Shown: piece by piece, positions 45,501-56,591 of the stretch
How the letters are laid out: every line of letters starts with the position of its first letter
How positions within the stretch are numbered: position 1 is the stretch's first letter
Assembly: GCA_008828725.1 (NCBI GenBank)
Contig: MEHQ01003952.1
Location: 124,001 to 188,000, forward strand
Source: Saccharina japonica
Taxonomy: Eukaryota; Sar; Phaeophyceae; Laminariales; Laminariaceae
Reading direction: 5' to 3'
DNA length: 64,000 nucleotides
Notes under the pieces: model-generated
What the model was told of the DNA's origin: nothing
Seen by the model: the letters and a program-made list of their open reading frames with translations, nothing else
Databases searched by the model: none
Made by a program: the position numbers and the translations under genes

Positions 45501-48500
45501 ATGGGGATGTGGTTTCCACACCGTGCGCGTCGGTTTCTACCTGGGTGACCTCGGTTTTCGTCCCGCGTCGTTGGAGTTGTACATTTATTCAGGGATTTCC
45601 GAACCGAAGGTGGGGCCGTATCGTCCCCGGGTGGCGCTAGCTTCATTTTTGATCCCCAACCAAACACCGAATGGCCGCTCGGGCTGGGGTTTCCACACCG
45701 TGCGGAGCGGTTTCGACCCGGGAAATCATCGTTTTCGTACTCGGGTGGTCGGAGTTGTATATACACGAATGCATTTCCAAACCGGGGATGGTGACCAATC
45801 GTCCCCGGGTGTGAAGTTGTGGATTCATGGTGGAATTTCGGATCGAGGAATGATACTGTGTCGTCCCCGGGTGCCCCAGCCAATCAGCGATCGCCCGGTG
45901 TAGCTGGGGTTTCCACACCGTGGGCGGCGGTGTCGACCCGGGAAAAATCGGTTTTCGTCCCCGGGCTGTTGGATTTGTACGTGTATGGAGATATTTCCGA
46001 TCCGGAGATGAGGTCCTATCGTCCCCGGGTGGCGCTGGCTTTGTTTTCTATTTTCGAGCCCCAGCCAAGCAGAGATCGGTCGGTGGGCTTGGGGTTTCCA
46101 CACCGTGCGGGGCGGCTTCGACCCGGGGGATCGTACTTTTTTTAGCCCGGGTGGTTGAAGTTGTTAACGTACGGAGGGATTTTCGAACCGGGGATGGGCC
46201 CTATCGTTCCCGGGTGCGGTGAAAACTGGGGGGTTCCCGAGAGGGGAAACTCCCGCCGCGCGCACCCCGGCTCCTGATTGGCCGAGGGCGAGCTGAGAGC
46301 CCCCCTCGACCAATGGGGGCCGGGCTCGGAAAGCGCAGGGATGAAATGTAATCCTTATTATATCATAAGTACACATATGTTGTTTATTATATTGGCGGTG
46401 GGGTGTATGAAATTTAATAATTTTGCAAAAGGGGGAGAACAATATAGTACCGGCAATATAATACAACAACTGTACGAGTAGTAACTACCATTATTGTTGC
46501 AACAGTAGTAGTATTGTTAATAGATGCTACATCAACAACGATGCGGAGACGGCTACTACTATCGGTACACTATCCTACCTCATGTTATTATTACAGAGTA
46601 GCCGGTAGAGTTATACCAGTACTATTTACTGCAGCTACCGCCGCCGATGAGCGTATAACATAACAGAGTATTGATTGGAGGAGGAGCCAGGGCCGACCGG
46701 AAGGAGCCGGGGCCGACGACGCCAGTCAGTGCCGAAACCACTGCGAAAGAGTAGAAGCGGTGCTTTGCTGGGGTGATTGTCGTGGGTGTGCTGGGAAGGT
46801 GCAATGGATTATGTGTGCTGTGTAGCACGGGCATGGAGGTGTTGTCGAGGTGGCGGTGCACTGTGAAACCAAACACCAAACACATCCCATCCTACGAGAA
46901 GCAATCCGGAGAACAGGGAAAAAATCGGGGAAGGACTAAAATCAAAGGTTCGATTTTATAAAAACGTTCGAAAAGCAACTTGGAGTCATTAGTTTACCTG
47001 CTGGTTGTTCATGTTATGTTTCCACAGCTCGCTCAAGTCGAGACAACCGCCTAAAACAACTTAAGCTGCGCCTGATATAGTTATAAGACGACTCTAAGGC
47101 GTGCTAAAACACAATATAGATAGTAAGACGGGCCTCTCTCTGAAAAACGGATTAAGTCAAATTTAAAGACATGTCTTAGAAGAATGACCCAAAGCGCCGC
47201 CCAGTAGTAATGTACCACTATTAAGGGCCTTGTATCAAGCAGGGGGGGAGAGGGAGGGGCTTTCTACCGCCCCCTGTGTTCAGTTTTATATTCCTATTGT
47301 TCAGGCGTAGAGGGAGGGGACGGTGTCAGGTAGTATTGTAGTACGTTGTATGATATGATATGTACGAGTTAAGTATGTAGACATACACGAGTAAGAGGGC
47401 TGTATGCGTAGGATTTTACTTTGAAGACAATAGGTTGAAGTTTGGGTAGAATAGAGAGCTGTCGTACAAATCAACGAGGAGTTGGATGGTGTTAGGGAGC
47501 AGTCGTATATACAAATGACAAGGGAGCACGTACGAATATTATACATTTTTTCAAATGATATTCGTTTCCCAGCCACATGGTTGTAGGTGTCGCATCCAAT
47601 CGCCTGTCGACATTTCATTATGGCCTACCCTGGACAGCCTCCTAAGGGCCGTTCCTATTGAACAAAAAACAAAAAACACGATTCGTGAAGTGTTTGTCGT
47701 GAATAGTGTTTTTTTTAATGTCATGATTCACGACAGAAAACCCCACGTTTAATGACTGCAAACGTTTTGTTCATTTCCTCGTAAAATAACAAAACTGATC
47801 AAGGCATTACGTAACCCACAAGACATCAACGGTATCCGAACGCCCGTTTATAACATGTTAGACTGTTGTGTATGCTGATTTGAGAAAGCGAGCGGATGCC
47901 TGAAGACATTGCTGAATGCGAACGTATGAGGACGCGTTGGCCTCGCAATCTCGAGCAGGAGGAGACACAGCGTGAAGAAAATAAAAGAGCTAACTCTGAG
48001 AATCTCACCGGCTCGGCATAGTAGACGACATGTCGGAGATATTAAAACCTCGGGCAGACCTGGCCTGGCCGGCCTGGTCGACAGCGCTTCAGATTGTATT
48101 ATCACAGGACAGGTCAGCCCTAGGCCCGTGGTTTGAATCACGAACCGGGTCGGGCGCAATCGGCCCGGCACGGCCTGGCCGTGATCCACCTGCGAAATTT
48201 GGCCCTATTGTGGAACACCTTCACATTTGAAGTACATCGCGTTTTGTTCATTTAAACAAATAGCGAAACGTTACAAAAATCAGCTATGTTCGTTTGGAAA
48301 GCAACGTCTCGAGAGGTGATCCCAAAATCAAACAACTAAAAACTAGGTTGCTGCTGCTGGGGATGATGGTGCTGTTTGCGTATACTGCTCAAGGAGATGC
48401 TACCGTTAAGTGACGCCACGTAGTTGCCGATGGCTGTGATGCTACTTGCGGTCGTGGGATAGCAACGGCGGCACTGCGGTTAGATCTGCCGCTGCCCCCA

Positions 48501-51500
48501 TTGCTCGGCTGTCATTGCTACTCATACGCTTGTTATTTGTTTTCGGTTGTTTTTGAGTTCGCCGCGTTGCCTCACATCCACATGCACCTGCTCAATTTCG
48601 GAGGCGTCCCCCGCAGATTTTGTTTTACCGCACTCGCAAACAGAAGGACATCATGCAAGGAAGGGAACTTACATTGTTTGCGGGATGAAAAATGATATTT
48701 CAATTTTTGTCGCCAACACTATGTCGCAACGCTATATAATTATATTTCCGGGCTTGGCATGATTTGTTTACGGGACGGTATTGACGGTACCGGCGGGAGG
48801 GGCGGTAAAAACGCCAACATGTTATCTAGGTCCCGTCCCGTCGACAACTACACCTACCATTGACTCTCCCCGCCTCGCCCAGCGGAGAAAAAACATCCCG
48901 TTGAATTTTACCCTCCCATCCCGTTGAGAAAGTCTTCCCTTATATCGTCCCGTCCCGCGATCACAATCTGCCCATTTACCGCACCGTCCCAACGTCAAAA
49001 TCGGGCATGGCCTTCCCGTTTCGTCCCACAATTGCCGTCACTATTTCCCGCCAGGATACCGGGAGTACAAATACTTCTTCCGCCCGTCGAATATGTCAGG
49101 TGACGGCAGTTTCGACCTGTGAAGGACGGCCCTATAGACCATCAATTAGATCCTACGTGGTACTACTGAAGTTCCGGCGTAACTAGTATTCGTTCCAAAA
49201 CGAAGGAATTGGAAGTACCAAATACGAACTACACTTATAAAATTAGGAAATTATAAAGAAACAAATACGAAACCAAAATGACAAATTTCAATACGTAATA
49301 TATGCAGGGCCAATATTGTTCGTAAGTTAAGAAGGGCCTCGCCGCGGAGGGCTCCGCGTATACCCACCAGATTTGGGAATACATGAAAGGCAGCTAACAG
49401 TATTATTCGTCGAAGTTCAAAACATAGGAACGACAGTACTGCCCTGGTGTCGTTTTCGACAGGACATTAGACGATAATACATATGCCGAGAACAGTGCAA
49501 GGTGTTGGCAACGGTAAGGATGTTGCTGTTGAAATTCAGCAGTTACCAGCACAGTGATGGAGCAGTCTCCACAGTGCAATAACACCACACCATATTGTGC
49601 TGAAGGTAGGTCGGCCATGCGGTAAGCTAGGTTCGGTGGGTGTAGAGCCGTGCTCCCTTTGTATTCCCAGCAGGTACCCAATGCCTTGCGCGTGCACGTT
49701 ACCGTAACAAATGTAATATGTAGTCCCCCACACAGTCTCGGTGAAATGTGGTATTGGCTACTTCGCCGTCTGTCATCTCGTATGTCCGTAAGACCGCCCT
49801 CCTTGAACGACGATGATCGTGCTTTACGAAATATCCCCCACCCCACCCCCCCGCCACTGCTGCCTCCGCCACCGCCGCCGTTAACCCGACGTTAGGCGTT
49901 ATATGGTTTATCATCGGCCGACGACGTCTGGAGCCTTCTGGAAGCATTTGGGCTGTATCCGAATTGTGTCCTGAAATTCATGCTGATGGCAGGTTTCCTT
50001 ATAGGGCCATTGGCATACGTCATATCGTGGATCCTGCTGCGCCCTATCCTCCGCAGCGCTAGGTGGATAATGGAGGTGGGAGACGTGCACAGTTTATAAG
50101 AGGTGTATTGAAATGACGGTACTGTTTGATCGGACGCACTTAAAACCGCGGGGTGTAGGAACGAACGTCCCGGCTGGGGAGAAACCTTGCCAGGTTTCAC
50201 ATATCAATCTGTCGTTAATTTCAGATGCATGGGTCGCAAACGGTCTTGCGCCGCGTTAATTGCTGTGTGTATCATGGAAATGGTAAATGCCCCCCAGAGT
50301 GTCGATATTACTGAAGAGATTCATCGACATGTTCGATACCGACCTTGGACGGCATTCGTTTAGTGGTTTAGAATTGCCCCTCTGGTCGACATAACCCTTA
50401 ATCCAACGAGCTGCATTTCACGAAGCCGCGGCCCAATATACAGGACAACAGGACTATGGCAAAAGGGAATGTCGGCAAAATTTACAGCGACACTATCCGT
50501 GAGGCTTTCCAAGGCGGATTATTGTTGGCGAAGATCCCCTGTGACACCATGAAATTAGAGACAGCTAGAGCGAGGAACATGCGCCCCCCCTCCTCCTTCG
50601 AGTGGGGCCATGAAGCGGGCAACCGGAAGCCACCCGCGATAGCGCAAACAGAGGACCGACACCTCCTTACGATGACACGTACGATGACACGCTCGGCAGA
50701 TTCCTTGATTGTTTCTCAACCTCGAATCGTGTTCACGCAAACTACTGTTGTACGCTCGGAAAACTTGTTGCGACGTCCATGACGATTGGCGCAGATTTAA
50801 TATCCAGCGCGTGAGGTGCTCCAGTAAACCATCTAGATTATCTTTGGGACAGATAAAATCCGTTTCCAGAGACCTGCATTCTCAAACCAGACGCTAGCTC
50901 AATTCGGCCTGTTGTCCGTTTGTCCTGTGCGATTTTCTGTCACACACCAATCGCGTCCAACGAGTGTTGCGAGCCCCATAACCTTACTTAAACCGTTGAA
51001 CTCGATGAAAACTGAAGAAAGCACACCACCCTGACTGGCCGTCAATTTGCATATTCCCCTCTAAACGCAGAAACGTATCACGCGATATTGCAACCCGGAC
51101 GCGGGGGGTCTATAGCCCCCCGGTGTAACGTCACAGCCTTGTTGTTGGCAGAAGGACCGGTTGTCTAGGCCAGTCTATCTCAACAAAGCAGCACGGCCGA
51201 CAGCCTCGCCTCTGAATCACCGCTATATGCCGGTTGCATGTTGACATATTGTTCGAAATACCCCGGTACGCAACGCCAACTACGCGGTCTAGGTGTTGGA
51301 ATCTAGCTAAAAATACGAAACAGCATTGATCGCCCCCGCTAGCGGAGGGTTTCGCGCTTAAGGAGGATACGCCTTTCTGATACTGTGGATTTTTGCACTG
51401 CCAACCGTTAGGTGTTTCGAGCAATATTTCTGCTGCTGTACTTTGGGGCGGTGTACGCGCTGTTGTATGCTGGGATGATCCTGGGTGCCGCGGAGCTCGC

Positions 51501-54500
51501 CGTCGTCTGCGGGCTGATCACGTTTCTCGTTATCCGGCGTCGGGGAAGCATAGAGTTTGCAGCATCAACCCTGAAGGTGATTTCGCATATAGGAATTAAT
51601 GGTAGGACAGGAACAATTTGAATGGAAGTCAAAGGTTTCCCCGGCTGGGGCCGCTGGGGTTTCGGTTTGTGTGTTCTCGGCGTAGTCGTACCGTTTCAGT
51701 TTAAACCAGCTTGATGAGTAAGAGGGGTGCGGTGGCAGCGGAACATGTGGAATTGTTGGCATTGTTTTTTTTATGTGGTACACCGCCGACTGACGCCGGC
51801 CATCTCGCTATGGGTATTCCAAACTGCACTAAGTCCTCGGCTGCATGGTCAGGGTCAGGGTTTTGCTTAATTCCTTACCGTAACATTCTCGATGGTTTTT
51901 ATTCCATCCTCACATTCCTTCGCACGCCTTTGTTCTTTTTCGAGCGCAGGTAGCTGCTCTTTGCGTCACGTCCACGCCGGGCATTATGTTGTGGGCCGTC
52001 TGCATAATGGCTATTCGAGCTGTGTGGTATGTCCCAACTTTGATCGCCCTATTCAGCTTGGTGGCTGGCTTTCAACCCGGAAATGACTTTTACGGCACCA
52101 CCGACACCGCCGCCGACTTCTACCCCATCATTGTTTTATGGCAATCCAGCGTGATTTGGCAATTCATCGTCACCGGAAATGTCGTTGCCGCAACCGTGGC
52201 GAGGTCCGTGTCGTCGTGGTGCTCGTCACCAGAAAGCGTGGAGCCCGTGCGGGATTCATTCCGCCGCGTTTTGGAAGACTCGTTGGGGTGAGTTTAGTCG
52301 AGTTACATTGAGCACGGTCTCTTACGGCGAGGTATTCATTTGTTTTTGTCTTGGATAATTGGAGGAACATTGCATGTCATGGTTGATGTGTACGCTAGAG
52401 ATAGCCCGGCCCGCGAAGACCTGCGCACGCGAAACGTAAAGCTACCAAGAGCAAGGGCGGATGAAATACATGCATTGGCACGACTAACGAAGTCGAAATC
52501 GCTAGAGTATGAGCTGGCATGCATGCGCAGAATTCGGGGATATTGGCGCTGTTATGGACAGAAAGACGGGCAGTTGACGATGGTACTGATATTCTTGCTA
52601 TCATGTTTGCCAATTTTGCAGTCTCCCCTGTTCCCTAGACCAGCACTCGTACCAGAAAATTTCCCTTTGCGGCAGGGGCTGTACACGGCGGACGCTGCAC
52701 TTCACGACGTTGTTTCCTTGCGGGAGTGACCTTCCCGGCGGTAACCTCGGCGTTGACGCTCCATGCCCCCCCGCCTACCCGGTTGCCCATGTATGACCCA
52801 GGTCGTTGTGCAAGATCGCCATGATCGAGGGCATCATTGCAGTAGTGCTCGTCTTCGTCAGTGTCACCTTGATCAACGTCGGAGCACCCATATTTCCAGT
52901 GATTTTATTTCCAGTGATGCTCGTCTGGCTCGCCACCGGATATGCAGCGCGGTACACTGTGCTCTACGTCGGGATGTACCGGTTGGGCGTCTCAGAAGGT
53001 ACGTGGCATTGGTGGTTCTGTTAGCCACGCCCACAGCAAAATAGGCCGCTCGAGTCTATACTTGGTTTACACCCTCTTCACGATGGGGACTGCTCGTCAT
53101 GAATACGAGGCCCTTCATTTTTCTTTATCTTTAGACCTCGTCCCCGACAATCACCTTCGGCAAATATTGCACTCGGCGAAACCCGGTATACAGTCCCAGG
53201 CCCTTGGTATCTACCAAGTAGCGGTGGAGATATATATATCCTTTGAATACTGCGAAACTCGTCGGCTGAGATGCTCCATCGCCTAGCGTTGTGTTGGTTC
53301 GATTGAGCAACTCCTACGGCTGAGAAGCTCAGTCTTGTGGTGTGCGTTGCGCAAGTTGGCTCGTTCTGATCGGACTTGGATTACGTCGTTTATCACATTC
53401 AGTTGCTAGTCGAGGTGCAGAGGCCCTCGTAGGAGGAGGCTGCGATAGATCTACGGCCCCTACCGCGAAAAGCGTGGACCTCCTCCCCATTTGACCGTAC
53501 ACACTATTTTTGTTCATTATGACGCCAAAGAAGCGGCCCCGTGCCATTGTCCACGTCGCGGTGGAGACGTTAAAAGGGTATTGACTCATGCTATCTACAT
53601 TAATCTCGTGTCGCAACCTACATTCCGATCTTCCATTACGTTACTGACTGCTATATGCCTCGCTTGTCAGTCGTTCGCAAGAACTATACTCATGTAGTCT
53701 AGATAGACGGCATATTGCTGTCTGACGTCGAAACATAACGATTCGTTAACTACAATAGCACTCCATGCTATTGGGCGAAATAATAAAGCCGTGCATGTTA
53801 ACTATTGCTTATCTGAAAAACATATGTTGAGAAAGTTGGAAATTATGAAGTTAATTATGATCGTGTAACATTTTTTAACACGGTAAGACTGTCAAATACG
53901 TAAGAGAGATACATGCTTGTAAGTGAGCATGAGAGATTCGGCATCGAGATCAAGTACCAAGTTGACGAAGATGAGTCCGAACAAACCCTATTGTTTGCTA
54001 GCCGTGTTTTATATCGGCCACCCGCCGATGTTAATGTCTTTCAACAGCCATCCTGTCGGCAGCAGTTCCTTGCACAGTCACCAGTATTGCATCAAAACTA
54101 GACGTTTGGCGTTTCAGGGGCCCCCTGGCGAGTGGACTGCTACACAACCAATGCAATATATATCCGCCAACCTGAGCGCCGGACAGCGGCAGTGCGAACA
54201 GTTGTCTTGATACAAGATTAACGATCCCAGTGGTCAGCACATGTTGGTACTGCCCGATTCCCGATAGGGTTAGGACGAAACCGTATTCGATGCCGTCCGC
54301 TGTGATGTAACCAGACACTCAGGGAGATTGACCCGAGGCTTGATACGTTTTTATTTGGTGTAATGTCGGAAAGCGTTCATGGATTTTACTCTATGATAGC
54401 CATCGGCTTGGTGTTTAGGACCCCCCAACTGGTAACGGGGCCAGTTCGATGTCCAGTATATCCGATGTTTGGCGTGAACAATATCCTTGGGGGGTGGATA

Positions 54501-56407
54501 TGTTTAATGTGCAGACACTGCTTCCAAACGTGGTTAGCCCCCCTCGTGCTGTTGCTATAACTCCCCCCCCCCCCCCCCCCCCCTCCTCCCGCACCGCTCA
54601 CGGGCCACTGCTGACGGGCCTGATCATTCCGATTGACCCTGAGATAGGTGCTGGCCGTGCCTTGGCGATCTTGCGCAGACATGGCCTGACAATCCTCACC
54701 AACAACACATTGATGGCGGGATACTTCGTTCCATTCGCGATGATTGTGGCCATTTTTATCGTTGTGGAGATGCTACGACACTTGACCTATTCGGGGGCGC
54801 CGTTTGATGAACCGGAAGAAGTCTTCATACGTGTTTCGATACCCGTGGTCTTCGTTGCGCTCGAGGTGGGGATTAATGCCTTCAAGGCGGTGTTTGTCTA
54901 CTTCGTGGAGGTAAGCCATGGTCGGTGTCTTAGTGTAATACACGAGAGAGCCGTGAGCGTCATAAGTCCCACGTCACAGTGAGCGGAGGTGCTTTATATT
55001 ATCTCGACCGTGTAGCACGGGCGTTTGAAGTGCAGATTGTTGACACGGGGGGAATTCACAGGTGGCCGGGACCCCCTTCTTGCCTAAAGGGGGCGTGACG
55101 AGATCCTGGTGGGGGCATTGATGGGTGAAGAGATCACTGTGGGGACTTTGAATAGTGTACCACACGTTCAGTCGTGCCGAATTGAGGGCCTGTTGATAAC
55201 GTATGAGGCATACTGCAAGCCCCATGATGTGTCGACAATCGTTTAATTCGGCAGGCAGTGTGTGCGCTATTATGCTCAATGGCTTCACGATGAGGTTTTC
55301 ACACCCACGTTGTGTGACTGGGGTTCCCGGCCACCTGTCTATGGTGTGCGTGGTGTTGCTGTATCTGGGACATGTGCCGGAATGGGTGTCGTCTTCGCCG
55401 CTCAGGCAATGTGGAGGGGTGGCGATAACATTGTTTGTTTTTTGCAAGTAGAACCGTGACACAACTTCCGCGTTGTTTTATGCGTATGTTTGGAAACGAC
55501 GAATTTTCGTTAAATGGTCGTTCAAGCCCATACCAGGTATACGGCTAGCAGACTATGTATGACACGACAATGTGTTTTCGTGTGTTTCAAATAAGCGGTA
55601 GGATGTACTTCGGATTATCGTGGGGTCGCCCCTCTCGTCAGGCATTCCATTCATGTCGTGGCTGCTGTTTATAACCTTCGCTGGCCCTCGCGTGTTGTTT
55701 AAGATATATATATATATATATCTCCTCGTAAACAAGACCGGAAACGTTTGCCAACTAGTCTAGGTTTTGTTTAAAAGGTCGTGCTTGTGAGCGGGGCTGT
55801 CATCTACACCTGATCTTCGTCGTTGAGGACGTGACATTGCCTTAATATTCCGGCAAAATGTGCAGCCTTGCGAATACGGCATCGACTGGTGTAAGGGTTG
55901 ACATGCGAGGTTTAAACGCCACCGTACGAGGGTTTCGACTGAACTGCTCGCGTGATATATGGCGTGTAGTACGAAACGATTTATTCTCCGCCTCTATGTC
56001 TGGTATTTTCCGAGCTTATGTCCTTAGCTTTTTTCCTATCACCAACGCCTTCCACGCTTGTGCCCTCCGAGGGTGAGCAGCTTGTACCAAACCCCCCTTC
56101 TATATACTCACCTCGAGCCTACACCTTTCTCACCAAATTGATGCAGTCGCCAACCCGTGTTCGGCCGGACCACTGCTGCATGGGTTTGGTATTCTAGCTT
56201 GGGCTGTCGTTTCGATAGTTGCATACGTGTCATGTCAGCCGTAAACCACGAGTTTGTTTGTCTTCTTTTATGCAGGACCCCGAGGCGTTCGCGGAAGTGC
56301 ATGGTACCCGGGACCAAGACGGCGTGTGCAGAACCTGGCGCCTCATGCAGCGGGTGCATATGGCGGTTGAGGAAGACGAAGAATATATTAGACTGCCTTC
56401 GGTTTGA
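39402..56407 (+). CDS. SLC44/Pns1-type choline-transporter-like protein, copy B (eight exons, complete model)
   Basis: Exons are 39402-39593, 49674-49787, 49896-50075, 51412-51576, 51950-52287, 52802-52998, 54648-54910 and 56276-56407. They sum to 1,581 bases, or 526 residues plus stop, with all junction phases consistent. About ten hydrophobic segments are spread over exons 1, 3, 4, 5, 6 and 7, as in SLC44 proteins. Family-like motifs are GSIEFAASTLK, GNVVAATVARSVSSW, SFRRVLEDSLGSL, YVGMYRLGVSE and RRHGLTILTNN, with an acidic tail after DPEAFAEVHG. The likely role is membrane transport of choline or a related solute; this is inferred from family only. Exon 2 is the weakest part. Introns range from about 108 bases to 10.1 kb and are much shorter than those of copy A after exon 2. 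Confidence 0.82.
39590..40020. repeat. GTACTGTAGTACTG-rich microsatellite patches
   Basis: Several self-complementary runs of GTACTGTAGTAC at about 39640, 39780-39820 and 39950-39995, in copy B intron 1. Confidence 0.75.
40524..40729 (+). repeat. 200-bp dispersed repeat, copy 2
   Basis: Matches 16408-16610. Its first 25 bases (TATTAAATAAAATTATTA...) recur once more at 41736-41760, on the far side of the neighbouring TIR element. Confidence 0.85.
40723..41286 (-). CDS. Unknown ORF within the TIR element
   Basis: 187 codons. An acidic Gly/Asp-rich middle (DELDDGKEEGND) precedes an aromatic and hydrophobic C-terminal part. It begins well inside the element and stops at its very edge. An opposing 213-codon frame (41058-41699, plus) overlaps half of it, so coding status is doubtful. 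Confidence 0.3.
   Translation of the reverse strand: MGEASTHSALNRRAAGLAACPIQSWLRDTAAVVSKAAQQQVGLISGQAGKTGWGCEGCVRAVGNGNKGEKMHDAYAHNLDELDDGKEEGNDRGEIDTGGGAEGEGHGGSWWSTVVDRKFMAFRAVVTCFSLDFVVRLLQKSRVDDDLAIPKHEQVVIILDKYPAIHGHQHEHRLFCFHFFFRNSLVS
40735..41734 (-). mobile_element. 1.0-kb TIR element, ends AGAGTTTCGGAAAAAAAA
   Basis: The left end AGAGTTTCGGAAAAAAAA and the right end TTTTTTTTCCGAAACTCT are perfect inverted repeats. A 187-codon minus-strand frame (40723-41286) overlaps it and includes WWSTVVDRKFMAFR and FSLDFVVRLLQKSRVDDD. This could be a decayed transposase, but I cannot assign a family. Target duplication is unclear (CTA is possible). Confidence 0.6.
41890..41970. repeat. Cluster of CCCCCGGGGG palindromes
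   Basis: GCCCCCGGGGGC-type palindromes at about 41902 and 41931 and half of one at 41960, spaced about 29 bases. Confidence 0.85.
42893..43196. mobile_element. 300-bp TIR element with CATGCCATGG satellite and telomere repeats, inside the array
   Basis: The ends GGATGTACACTATTTG and CACATAATGTACATCC are imperfect inverted repeats extending about 42 bases. The core has many CCATGGCATGCC half-palindromes around a TTAGGG tract. The array unit resumes on both sides, so this is an insertion. Confidence 0.75.
43001..43028 (+). repeat. Interstitial telomere-type repeat (TTAGGG)4
   Basis: Four perfect TTAGGG units plus TTAG. Flanked by unrelated sequence on both sides, so not a chromosome end. Confidence 0.92.
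44088..44994. mobile_element. 0.9-kb element with about 300-bp terminal inverted repeats
   Basis: Left arm about 44088-44400 and right arm about 44693-44994, with outer ends TTTGGTAA...TTAATG. Repeated motifs are CACTTTGAGCCATTTATAGG, CACTTTTTGGCAACTGAA and TAGACAGACGGCC. The centre has no transposase. A fragment lies at 36205-36275. Confidence 0.8.
45180..46215 (+). repeat. Tandem array rich in TCGTCCCCGGGTGG, about 180-220-bp unit
   Basis: The anchor GGGGTTTCCACACCGTGCGG occurs at about 45207 (diverged), 45508, 45688, 45908 and 46094. Each unit has two or three CCCCGGGT sites and GATTTCCGAACCGGGGATG. An internal direct duplication of about 65 bases lies at 45285-45412. Confidence 0.85.
46220..49673. 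other. Rest of copy B intron 1
   Basis: Mostly unclassified. Contains GGCCTGGCCGGCCTGG / GGCCCGGCACGGCCTGGCC repeats (48055-48185), a CCCGTCCCGT-rich stretch (48825-49025) and an antisense open frame (49403-49846) with no recognised content. Confidence 0.45.
49674..49787 (+). CDS. Copy B exon 2 (tentative)
   Basis: Strong acceptor CTTTGTATTCCCAGCAG|GTA and donor ATGTCC|GTAAGA, both phase 0. It encodes 38 residues with GEMWYWLLRRLSS, in the loop between membrane segments 1 and 2. A later acceptor (CCACACAG at 49735) with an extra upstream exon ending at 49621 (donor GCG|GTAAGC; encodes ...QCNNTTPYC...) would also keep the frame. No clear partner was found in copy A. Confidence 0.55.
49896..50075 (+). 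CDS. Copy B exon 3 (membrane segment 2)
   Basis: Acceptor CGACGTTAG|GCG after a long C-rich tract, donor ATGGAG|GTGGGA, phase 0 both sides. ALYGLSSADDVWSLLEAFGL, then VLKFMLMAGFLIGPLAYVIS, matches copy A exon 3 in position, phase and ending (SW-I/V-LLR ... I-E). Confidence 0.78.
50076..51411 (+). other. Copy B intron 3
   Basis: 1.3 kb. An open stretch at 50456-50560 (GNVGKIYSDTIREAF) could be an extra exon, but its phase does not fit its neighbours. No repeat recognised. Confidence 0.5.
51412..51576 (+). CDS. Copy B exon 4 (membrane segments 3-4)
   Basis: Acceptor CGTTAG|GTG and donor CTGAAG|GTGATT, phase 0, 55 codons. Hydrophobic throughout, with RRRGSIEFAASTLK at the end, equivalent to GRVEFAAANLK in copy A. 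Both copies use a GTGA donor straight after the Lys codon. Confidence 0.87.
51577..51949 (+). other. Copy B intron 4
   Basis: 373 bases, GTGATT to GCGCAG; nothing else seen. Confidence 0.8.
51950..52287 (+). CDS. Copy B exon 5 (membrane segments 5-6)
   Basis: Acceptor TTCGAGCGCAG|GTA and donor TTGGG|GTGAGT. Starts VAALCVTSTPGIMLWAVC and ends SFRRVLEDSLG, aligned with copy A exon 5 at both ends. The stretch GNVVAATVARSVSSW, then SPESVEP, is the most family-like part (known SLC44 proteins have a similar conserved Asn-Val/Ala-rich helix followed by a Ser-Phe-Arg stretch). Confidence 0.9.
52288..52801 (+). other. Copy B intron 5
   Basis: 514 bases. A 129-codon plus-strand frame (52340-52729) lies entirely inside it and is not part of the model. 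Confidence 0.7.
52802..52998 (+). CDS. Copy B exon 6 (membrane segments 7-8)
   Basis: Acceptor GACCCAG|G and donor CAGAAG|GTACGT. The single first base completes the Gly codon from exon 5, giving G-SLCKIAMIEGII. Ends GMYRLGVSE. The acceptor region CAG|GTCGTTGTGCAAG resembles CAG|GTCGGTCAGTAAG of copy A at the DNA level. Confidence 0.88.
52999..54647 (+). other. Copy B intron 6
   Basis: 1.65 kb, ending in a tract with a run of about 18 C (54569-54587) some 60 bases before the acceptor. No repeat recognised. Confidence 0.7.
54648..54910 (+). CDS. Copy B exon 7 (membrane segments 9-10)
   Basis: Acceptor GAGATAG|GT and donor GTGGAG|GTAAGC. Encodes GAGRALAILRRHGLTILTNN, two hydrophobic segments, and NAFKAVFVYFVE at the end. 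It matches copy A exon 7 (260 bp) with one extra codon and identical phases. Confidence 0.88.
54911..56275 (+). other. Copy B intron 7
   Basis: 1,365 bases, including a (TA)n run at 55701-55722. A 66-codon open stretch with stop (55259-55459) would splice in phase but has no clear counterpart and was not included. Confidence 0.65.
56276..56407 (+). CDS. Copy B exon 8 (C-terminal tail, stop codon)
   Basis: Strong acceptor TCTTCTTTTATGCAG|GAC, phase 0, reading DPEAFAEVHGTRDQDG and an acidic end EEDEEYIRLPSV, then TGA. The join FVE-DPEAF resembles the Asp/Glu-containing end of SLC44 membrane segment 10 followed by a cytosolic tail. Confidence 0.72.
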   Translation, partial: DPEAFAEVHGTRDQDGVCRTWRLMQRVHMAVEEDEEYIRLPSV

Positions 56408-56591
56408 GAGTATACCGCTTGCTACGACGGAAGTAGCGTTGTTGCCTGGACCGCTTCCTTAACGATCGGGCTCATGAAGCCAAGTTAGTCCAACTTACAT
56501 TGTTGTGTTGCGCTATTTGTCGTTGTGAACTTTGGACTCCGGGGTTTTCGTTGGGTTGCACGTTTTTGTTCCCCGAACAATGGTTTTCCGC

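Noticed and set aside
42040-46215. CRISPR-like regular arrays
   Set aside because: Units are about 200 bp and diverged along their whole length, without short identical repeats and unique spacers. The host is eukaryotic.
49403-49846. 147-codon minus-strand frame
   Set aside because: Antisense to copy B exon 2, with composition typical of a shadow frame.
52340-52729. 129-codon frame inside copy B intron 5
   Set aside because: Lies wholly between well-supported splice sites, has no counterpart in copy A and no motif.
55259-55459. Possible extra or alternative last exon of copy B
   Set aside because: It splices in phase from a CAG and stays open to a stop, but it looks unlike SLC44 tails. Exon 8 (56276-56407) has a stronger acceptor and a better family fit.
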